A stretch of DNA of 20,374 nt. Origin: PWVB01 sp964530185. GTDB taxonomy: Bacteria; Chloroflexota; Anaerolineae; B4-G1; SLSP01. Shown here in pieces: positions 15,373 to 20,374 of this stretch. Under the pieces are notes generated by a model. It worked only from the letters and a program-made list of their open reading frames with translations, made no database searches and was not told the origin of the DNA. Location of the stretch: NCBI GenBank assembly GCA_964530185.1, contig CAZHBB010000049.1, positions 1 to 20,374 of the forward strand. Direction: 5' to 3'. Each line of letters opens with the position of its first letter. The stretch's first letter is position 1. The position numbers were made by a program, and so were the translations under genes.

Positions 15373-16125
15373 ATGGTATCGCCAGTGGCGTTGCAGTTGT
15401 ACTCGGTGCGGGCGTATGCCCAGGAGGACTTTGAGGGCACGGTGCGGCGCGTGGCAGCGATGGGATACGTCGGGGTCGAACCGGCGGGGTTCCCAGGGAC
15501 CACAGCGGAGAAAGCGGGGCAGCTTTTCCGGGCTTTGGGCCTGGAGGTGCCCAGCGCGCATATGCCATTGCCGTTGGGAGAGCACCAGACCGAGGTCATC
15601 GAGGCCATGGAAGCGATCGGCAGCCGCCGCATCATCTCAGGCAAGGGGCCGGATGCCTTCGCCTCACTGGACGAGATCAAACGGACGTGTGAGGTATTCA
15701 ACGAGGCTGCTGCCGTAGCACGTGCCCATGGGATGCGCTTCGGAATCCATAACCATTGGTGGGAGTTCACGCCAGTCGAGGGGCGGTATCCCTACCAGGT
15801 CATGCTGGACTGTCTGGAGCCGGACATCTTCTTCCAGGTCGATACCTATTGGGTGCAGACCGCCGGCGCTGATGTGTGCCAGGTCCTGCGTGAGTTGGGG
15901 ACCCGAGCGCCGTTGTTGCATATTAAAGACGGCCCTTGCGTCAAGGATATGCCCATGACGGCGGTGGGCGATGGCCTCATGGACTTCCATGCAGTCCTGA
16001 AAGCGGCTGGCGATGCGCCGGAGTGGCTCATCGTGGAGTTGGACCGCTGTGCAGGGGACATGATGGAAGCGGTTGAGCGCAGCCTGCGTTACCTGGTTGC
16101 AGAGGGACTGGGGCGAGGCCGCTAG
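15373..16125 (+). CDS. TIM-barrel sugar phosphate isomerase/epimerase
   Basis: A 250-aa AP-endonuclease-2/xylose-isomerase-like TIM barrel. The start at 15373 gives the usual N-terminus VALQLYSVRA (5-14); a GTG at 15355 would add six residues and cannot be excluded. Metal and active-site motifs are HNHWWEF (126-132, with E131), DTYWV (157-161), HIKDG (183-187) and VELDR (221-225, E222). Members isomerise or epimerise free sugars and inositol derivatives, and some act as eliminases or hydratases on 3-keto sugars. It lies 21 bases after the ThuA-like gene, so the two are almost certainly co-transcribed. A second member of the fold lies 1.4 kb away on the other strand. The substrate cannot be read from sequence. 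Confidence 0.87.
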   Translation: MVSPVALQLYSVRAYAQEDFEGTVRRVAAMGYVGVEPAGFPGTTAEKAGQLFRALGLEVPSAHMPLPLGEHQTEVIEAMEAIGSRRIISGKGPDAFASLDEIKRTCEVFNEAAAVARAHGMRFGIHNHWWEFTPVEGRYPYQVMLDCLEPDIFFQVDTYWVQTAGADVCQVLRELGTRAPLLHIKDGPCVKDMPMTAVGDGLMDFHAVLKAAGDAPEWLIVELDRCAGDMMEAVERSLRYLVAEGLGRGR

Positions 16126-16148
16126 GGGGCTGATATCGCCCAAGCATC

Positions 16149-16186
16149 ATGGGGCGATCACCGAAAGGTGACCGCCCCATTTCCTT
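16149..16186 (+). terminator. Rho-independent terminator after the TIM-barrel gene
   Basis: ATGGGGCG (16149-16156) pairs with CGCCCCAT (16173-16180). After one A-C mismatch, TCACC pairs with GGTGA around a GAAA tetraloop, and a T-rich stretch TTCCTT follows. It lies 23 bases past the stop codon. An ATCGCCC at 16134-16140 could pair with GGGCGAT instead and compete with the terminator, though at a 3' end this probably has no role. Confidence 0.75.
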
Positions 16187-16218
16187 GTCTCTGTGCCTCG
16201 ATACTCTCCCCACCAAGG

Positions 16219-16238
16219 CGCCCTGTCGGGGTAGGGCG
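16219..16238 (-). terminator. Weak hairpin after the Gfo/Idh gene
   Basis: CGCCCT (16219-16224) and AGGGCG (16233-16238) make a 6-bp stem with an 8-base loop, ten bases past the Gfo/Idh stop on the minus strand. No T-run follows, so it may only stabilise the transcript end. The stronger hairpin at 16149-16180 would then be met next. Confidence 0.3.
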
Positions 16239-16247
16239 GTCCGGGTG

Positions 16248-17441
16248 TTAGTAGGTCACATCGACCTGTCGCTTGGTCGCGGCTGATTCCAGAATTGCAG
16301 CAACGACGCAGTCGGCGCGGTATCCGTCTTCGAAGGTCGCGCCATGGGGAGCCACATCTTTGTCGTTGACGATACAGTCGAGGAAGTGCGTTAACTCATG
16401 CACGAAGGTGTGCTCCCAGCCGATCATGTGGCCCTGCGGCCACCAGTTGGACCACCAGGGGTGATAGGGCTCACTGACCAGCACGTTGGTGAAGCCCTGT
16501 GTCTCCTTGGGCTCCTGATCGACCCAGAAGACGTTAAGCTCGTTGAGCCGCTCTAGGTTGAAGGTGAGGGATCCCTTCTCACCGTTGATCTCGATCACCT
16601 GATGATTCTTGCGGCCTGCAGCGAAACGTGTCGTTTCCAGTGTGCCCAGCGCGCCATTCTCGAAGCTGATGGCCGCGGCAAAGGCATCGTCCACGTCCAC
16701 GGTGCCCATGGAGCCATCGGGGTTGGGACGCTCCTTGATAAAGGTGCGCGTCATGGCCGCCACACTGTCGATCTCGCCGACGAGATAGCGCGCCAGGTCG
16801 ATGATGTGCGTGCCCAGGTCGCCGAGGGCTCCGCTGCCCGCGACATCCTTCTGCAGCCGCCAGATCATGGGCATATTGTAGTGCGGCATGATCCATTCCT
16901 GGAGGTAGACGGCACGGTAATGGTAGATACGTCCCAGCTTGCCGCTGGCGATGAGGTCCCGTGCCAGGCGGATGGCGGGGACGAAGCGGTAGTTAAAGGC
17001 GACCATATGCTTCACGCCCGCCTTTTGCACCGCCTCAAGCATTGCTTTGGACTCCTCTGGTGTGCGTCCCAGAGGTTTCTCACAGATCACATGTTTTCCG
17101 GCCTGGGCGGCGACGATGGCGGGATCATGGTGCATGTTGTTGGGCGCACCATTGTCGAGAACCTGGACCTCGTCGTCCTCGAGCATCTGTCGCCAGTCCG
17201 TGTAGTATTTCCTGTACCCGTAGCGCCGGGCTGCCTCGGCCACTGCATCCTTGTTGCGTCCGCAGATGGCGACCAACTCCGGCACCGCTGGAGGTGGGTA
17301 CATCATGTAGGGGATCTTCTTGAGGGCGTTTGTATGCGCTTTGCCCATGAATGCATAGCCCAGCATCCCAATACCAATCTTCGGCGCTTCTCTTTCAGCT
17401 TTGGCGCCTGCCATAGTTGTGAATCCACCACCTTCGGTCAT
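16248..17441 (-). CDS. Gfo/Idh/MocA-family NAD(P)-dependent oxidoreductase
   Basis: A 397-aa sugar or inositol dehydrogenase. The N-terminal Rossmann fold begins KIGIGMLGYAFMGKAH (21-36). The family motif EKPLG (121-125, catalytic-site K122) and GDLGTHIIDLARYL (207-220, catalytic H212 with D208 or D215) are present, then the C-terminal beta-sheet domain with TTRFAAGRKNHQVIEINGEKG. It probably oxidises a hydroxyl of a sugar, glycoside or inositol, with NAD or NADP. The start is marked by AAGGAGG five bases upstream. It is preceded by a TIM-barrel enzyme 36 bases away in the same operon, the classic pairing for inositol and 3-keto-sugar pathways. Family is certain, substrate unknown. Confidence 0.92.
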   Translation of the reverse strand: MTEGGGFTTMAGAKAEREAPKIGIGMLGYAFMGKAHTNALKKIPYMMYPPPAVPELVAICGRNKDAVAEAARRYGYRKYYTDWRQMLEDDEVQVLDNGAPNNMHHDPAIVAAQAGKHVICEKPLGRTPEESKAMLEAVQKAGVKHMVAFNYRFVPAIRLARDLIASGKLGRIYHYRAVYLQEWIMPHYNMPMIWRLQKDVAGSGALGDLGTHIIDLARYLVGEIDSVAAMTRTFIKERPNPDGSMGTVDVDDAFAAAISFENGALGTLETTRFAAGRKNHQVIEINGEKGSLTFNLERLNELNVFWVDQEPKETQGFTNVLVSEPYHPWWSNWWPQGHMIGWEHTFVHELTHFLDCIVNDKDVAPHGATFEDGYRADCVVAAILESAATKRQVDVTY

Positions 17442-17477
17442 AGGGTCCTCCTTATGGTTAGCGTTGCTGAGGGTCTT

Positions 17478-18476
17478 TCAGTCGCTGCTGAACGCTGCAT
17501 CGAAAGCTACGGCCGAGGGCTTGAAGTCCTGCTTGCGGATCATCGCCAGCGCTTCGGGTGCACCGAACTCGCGGTCCATGCCGCTGTCCTCCCACTCGAT
17601 CGAGAGTGGACCGTTGTAACCGGCACGGTTGAGTGCGCGGATGATGGGATCCCACTTTACATCGCCATGTCCTGGCGAGACGAAATCCCAACCTCGCCGT
17701 GGGTCGCCAAAGTCGAGGTGTGAGGAGAGGATGCTGTTGCGCCCCGTCAGTTGGACCCGCGAATCTTTGACGTGGACATGGAAGATCCGCTCAGGGAACT
17801 CATCGATGAAGGCCACGGGGTCGACAAACTGGTGGATCAGGTGGCTGGGGTCAAAGTTGAAGCCGAAGTTGGGGTGGTAATTGATGGCTTTCAACGCGCG
17901 CTGGGCGGTGATGATGTCATAGGCGATCTCGGTGGGATGGACCTCCAGCGCGAACTTGATGCCCTCCTCTTTGAAGACCTCAAGGATGGGCAGCCAGCGG
18001 TCTGCGAAGTCCTTGTATCCGGCATCGATATCGGCCTGGCTGGTGGGGGGGAAGAAGTAGAGCATTGCCCAAACGGCGCTGCCGGTGAAGCCGTTGACGA
18101 TATCGACGCCAAAGAGCTTGGCGGCGCGGGCCGTGTTCTTCATCTCCTCAGCGGCGCGCTGGCGTACGCCCTCAGGATCGCCATCGCCCCAGATACGCGG
18201 GGGCAAGATGCCCTTGTGGCGTTGGTCGATGGGGTCACAGACACATTGGCCCACCAAATGGTTGCTGATCGCGAAGCACTTGAGCCCATACTTGTTGAGG
18301 ATGTCCCAGCGGCTGCGCACATAGGCGTCATCTTCCAGCGCTTTGTCCACCTCAAAGTGATCACCCCAGCAGGCTAACTCCAGGCCGTCAAAGCCCCAGG
18401 CGCTCGCTTTCTCTGCCAGGGTCTCAAGGGGTAGATCTGCCCATTGTCCGGTAAACAACGTAATCGGCCGTCCCAT
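17478..18476 (-). CDS. TIM-barrel sugar phosphate isomerase/epimerase
   Basis: A 332-aa xylose-isomerase-like TIM barrel, longer than the usual 260-300 aa. Motifs: GFDGLELACWGDHFEV (28-43), ISNHLVGQCVCD (70-81), EVHPTEIAYD (178-187, metal E178), FNFDPSHL (207-214, D209), HVHVKD (233-238, H235), SPGHGDVKW (267-275), SIEWED (292-297, E294). The start at 18476 follows AAAGGAG by six bases; the frame stays open to 18644 but that extension runs through the promoter. The SNHLVGQ and HPTEIAYD segments are shared with proteins usually found beside Gfo/Idh dehydrogenases. It is the first gene of a two-gene operon with the Gfo/Idh gene. Its target may be a keto-sugar or inosose. Confidence 0.88.
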   Translation of the reverse strand: MGRPITLFTGQWADLPLETLAEKASAWGFDGLELACWGDHFEVDKALEDDAYVRSRWDILNKYGLKCFAISNHLVGQCVCDPIDQRHKGILPPRIWGDGDPEGVRQRAAEEMKNTARAAKLFGVDIVNGFTGSAVWAMLYFFPPTSQADIDAGYKDFADRWLPILEVFKEEGIKFALEVHPTEIAYDIITAQRALKAINYHPNFGFNFDPSHLIHQFVDPVAFIDEFPERIFHVHVKDSRVQLTGRNSILSSHLDFGDPRRGWDFVSPGHGDVKWDPIIRALNRAGYNGPLSIEWEDSGMDREFGAPEALAMIRKQDFKPSAVAFDAAFSSD

Positions 18477-18615
18477 AGCATGCTCCTTTCTCTGAGAGAT
18501 GAGTGCTTGTCGATGCCTGGGAGACATCGTCCAGGGCTGAAGGTATGGCGGTCTGCTGTCTTCGGCTACCGCGTTGTCCAATGCCTCCTGGCACCCGAGT
18601 CTGAGATCCAAGAAA

Positions 18616-18644
18616 ATTGTACCGTCAGGTCGGGCTTTGAGCAA
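18616..18644 (-). promoter_or_regulatory. Promoter of the TIM-barrel / Gfo-Idh operon
   Basis: On the minus strand TTGCTC (18644-18639) and TACAAT (18621-18616) are spaced by exactly 17 bases. The start of transcription would be near 18609, giving a leader of about 130 bases before the ATG at 18476. Apart from a GCGGT/ACCGC pairing I see no structured element in the leader. Confidence 0.6.
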
Positions 18645-18807
18645 GGGTTCATTTGCAGTCGAAAGGGCAGCAGGACAACGCCACTGTCTTGTTGCCCCTC
18701 ACCATTCACCATAGCTCCTTTCCCCAGTTGCGACCAGGGAAAAGGAGCCCGAGGGTGGGGGGCCGTTGCCCGCCGCGGGCTGGGCGTACCCCTTTCGAAT
18801 GTGAGGC
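18645..18807. other. Rest of the intergenic region behind the SDR gene
   Basis: Together with the promoter and leader this is a 331-base gap with no gene. GCCCG-CCG-CGGGC (18768-18780) is a short strong hairpin, and a wider AGCCCG/CGGGCT pairing includes it. On the minus strand the sequence CCTTTTCCC follows, so this could be a poor terminator for the SDR gene. Confidence 0.3.
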
Positions 18808-19794
18808 TTAGATGGCGGGGATCTGAGCGCCTCTCCACCACGTGATCAGATCGCGGAGTGTCTGCAACAGGGGACGTCTTTGGTAGCCCAATTCACGCTG
18901 CGCCTTGGCTCCGCTGAAACGCGCGTTCTCGCGCAGGGTGCGCAGTGAATAGGGTGTGAACTGGGGTCGGGCGCGCAGTGTGCGGTAGAGGTGCTGCATC
19001 ACCCTGGCTGCCGCCATGGCCAGCTCCCAGGGGAGGATCACGCGCGGGGCGCGGACGCCCGCGACACGCTGCACCATCCCTTCCACCTCTGGCAGAGTGG
19101 CATAGGTGCCGGCCAGAATGTAGATCTCACCGGCCTGGCCCTTCTCCTTGGTGAGGATCAGGCCGTTGGCGATGTCGCGCACATCGACGAAGTCGTAGGC
19201 GCCTGGTACCAGCCAGTGCAGTCCGCGCCTGGCGAAGCCCAGCAGTGCCGTGCCTAACAGCGAGCCCCGGTAGTCGTAGGGCCCGATGATGGCGGTGGGA
19301 CAGACCACGCTGACGTTCAGGCCCAACTTCGCAGCCTCGAGCATAGCCAGCGTGCCCAGCGCCTTGGTGTGATCATAAGTGCCGGCCGGGTTGTCGAGGG
19401 CTAGCGGGATACGCTCATCGACCACAACCCCATCGGGCATGCGTTTGAAAGCGTGGACCGAGCTGACGTGGACAACGCGGTCCACCCGGGCACGCATTGC
19501 GGCAGCGGCGACATTGCGGACGCCCTCGACGTTCACGCGCCACATCAATTCCTCATCGCCGGGCGCGATGGAGATGATGCCGGCCAGGTGATAGACGGTG
19601 TCCACTCCTTTCATCGCCCGGTCGAGCGACTCAGGATCAAGGACATTGCCCTCAACCACCTCAACGTTGAGACCTGCCAGCGACGTAAGATCGTCACTGG
19701 GTAGCACCATGGCTCGAACGCGCTCACCCCTGGCGAGGAGTTGCCTCACCAGTACATTGCCCACGTGTCCCGTGGCTCCTGTCACCAGATTCAT
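18808..19794 (-). CDS. Extended-SDR NAD-dependent epimerase/dehydratase
   Basis: A 328-aa extended short-chain dehydrogenase. The Rossmann motif is VTGATGHVG (4-12), then DTVYHLAG (65-72), HVSSVHAF (109-116) and the catalytic pair Y140-x3-K144 in TYDHTK, and PTAIIGPYDYRGS. The profile is that of dihydroflavonol reductase-like or HpnA-like sugar epimerases, which reduce ketones or epimerise NDP-sugars. A strong GGAGGG lies just before the ATG at 19794. The start lies inside the 3' end of the TetR-like gene (71-base overlap, different frame), which implies coupled translation and suggests the regulator controls this enzyme. Substrate is not evident. Confidence 0.87.
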   Translation of the reverse strand: MNLVTGATGHVGNVLVRQLLARGERVRAMVLPSDDLTSLAGLNVEVVEGNVLDPESLDRAMKGVDTVYHLAGIISIAPGDEELMWRVNVEGVRNVAAAAMRARVDRVVHVSSVHAFKRMPDGVVVDERIPLALDNPAGTYDHTKALGTLAMLEAAKLGLNVSVVCPTAIIGPYDYRGSLLGTALLGFARRGLHWLVPGAYDFVDVRDIANGLILTKEKGQAGEIYILAGTYATLPEVEGMVQRVAGVRAPRVILPWELAMAAARVMQHLYRTLRARPQFTPYSLRTLRENARFSGAKAQRELGYQRRPLLQTLRDLITWWRGAQIPAI

Positions 19795-20374
19795 ATCTCT
19801 CCCTCCTCAGTCCATCGATCAGGATTTGGATGCTGCTCTCGGTGACCTGTCCCCAGTCGGCCCCATGCGGGTCCAGCAGTCCCTCGAAGAAGAGACCGCT
19901 GGCGAGCGAGAGGATGACTTGAGCCCCGGCAATGGGGTCAATGGGGCGCAGGCTGCCCTCAGCTATGCCCTGTTGAATAAGGCCTACAAAGAAGCGCTGA
20001 AAATTGCGATAAGGGGCAAGTACGGCCTGCCGAACAGCATCATCCCGACTGGCTTGCATCCAAAACTCCATAATAAGGGCGAGACTCCGACTCTGGGATT
20101 CCAGGATTTGTTGGAACCTGTGAGCCATGGTCAACAACCGATCGGGGACAGAGCCCTCTGTGCGCAAGATAGCATCAAGGGACGTGTTGAAGTCAGCGTG
20201 CCAGGCCTCGATAAGGGCCAGGAAGAGGGCTTGTTTGCTCTCGAAATGATAATAGAAGGCCCCTTTGCTGACGCCAGCTCGATGGCAGATCTCCGCCACG
20301 CCTGTAGCCTGGTAGCCGCGCTCGCTGAAACACTGTGCCGCGGCTCGTAGGATAGCGGCCCGTGTCTCCTCACG
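19724..20374 (-). CDS. TetR-family transcriptional regulator, 5' end beyond window
   Basis: Repressor-type protein; 216 residues are visible and the first few lie beyond the right edge. The helix-turn-helix is typical: REETRAAILRAAAQCFSERG, then the recognition part VAEICHRAGVSKGAFYYHFESK. The ligand-binding helical domain follows and ends near IQILIDGLRRE. The last 24 or so residues, encoded in the overlap with the SDR gene, look like low-complexity tail, so the stop may simply lie far downstream of the true fold. TetR proteins often control the adjacent gene, here the SDR gene; the inducer is unknown. Confidence 0.9.
   Translation of the reverse strand, partial: REETRAAILRAAAQCFSERGYQATGVAEICHRAGVSKGAFYYHFESKQALFLALIEAWHADFNTSLDAILRTEGSVPDRLLTMAHRFQQILESQSRSLALIMEFWMQASRDDAVRQAVLAPYRNFQRFFVGLIQQGIAEGSLRPIDPIAGAQVILSLASGLFFEGLLDPHGADWGQVTESSIQILIDGLRRERYESGDRSHGTRGQCTGEATPRQG

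Noticed and set aside
18477..18644. 56-residue N-terminal extension of the longer TIM-barrel enzyme
   Set aside because: It reads through the leader and reaches the promoter; AAAGGAG and the conserved start fit the ATG at 18476.

Overview
The window is GC-rich (roughly 60% by eye) bacterial DNA carrying mostly carbohydrate genes. The gene set is a GH3 glucosidase with a PA14 insert, a B12-dependent diol dehydratase with fused subunits, an IlvD-type dehydratase, Gfo/Idh and TIM-barrel sugar enzymes, an EgtD-like methyltransferase and a large kinase/pyrophosphorylase fusion. This fits a heterotroph such as a member of the Chloroflexota, but the phylum is inferred from gene content and style and rests on no marker gene. 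No rRNA, tRNA or CRISPR array was seen.

Layout. (1) 1-1480: the 5' part of an insertion sequence. Its DDE transposase reads toward the left edge and stays open to base 1. A 14-15 bp hairpin traps its ribosome binding site. (2) 1576-6984, plus strand: a sigma70-like promoter with a palindrome at the likely transcription start, then an EgtD-like methyltransferase, a GalU-like nucleotidyltransferase with a changed signature loop, and a 1136-aa protein. That protein joins a TPR-like segment, a fucokinase-type GHMP kinase and a UDPGP-type pyrophosphorylase. The last two genes overlap by ATGA. (3) 13955-7056, minus strand: an operon of GH3 beta-glucosidase, fused PduC-PduD diol dehydratase, an IlvD/Edd dehydratase and PduE. 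(4) 13956-14613: a 658-bp divergent intergenic region. (5) 14614-16125, plus strand: a ThuA-like protein and a TIM-barrel sugar isomerase/epimerase, ended by a GAAA-loop terminator. (6) 18476-16248, minus strand: a second TIM-barrel enzyme followed by a Gfo/Idh oxidoreductase. (7) 20374-18808, minus strand: a TetR regulator cut by the window edge, overlapping an extended-SDR NAD-dependent epimerase/reductase.

How the genes may work together (inference). Blocks 3, 5 and 6 look like intracellular glycoside and sugar catabolism: GH3 hydrolysis, oxidation and isomerisation or elimination of 3-keto sugars by the Gfo/Idh, TIM-barrel and ThuA group, and dehydration of polyols or sugar acids by IlvD and the diol dehydratase. 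Block 2 looks like synthesis or salvage of an activated sugar: kinase to sugar-1-phosphate, then pyrophosphorylase to nucleotide sugar, with a methyltransferase of unknown target. The two most unusual items are the kinase-first, pyrophosphorylase-second fusion and the diol dehydratase operon, in which an IlvD gene separates the fused large/medium subunit from the small subunit and neither reactivase nor microcompartment genes are visible.
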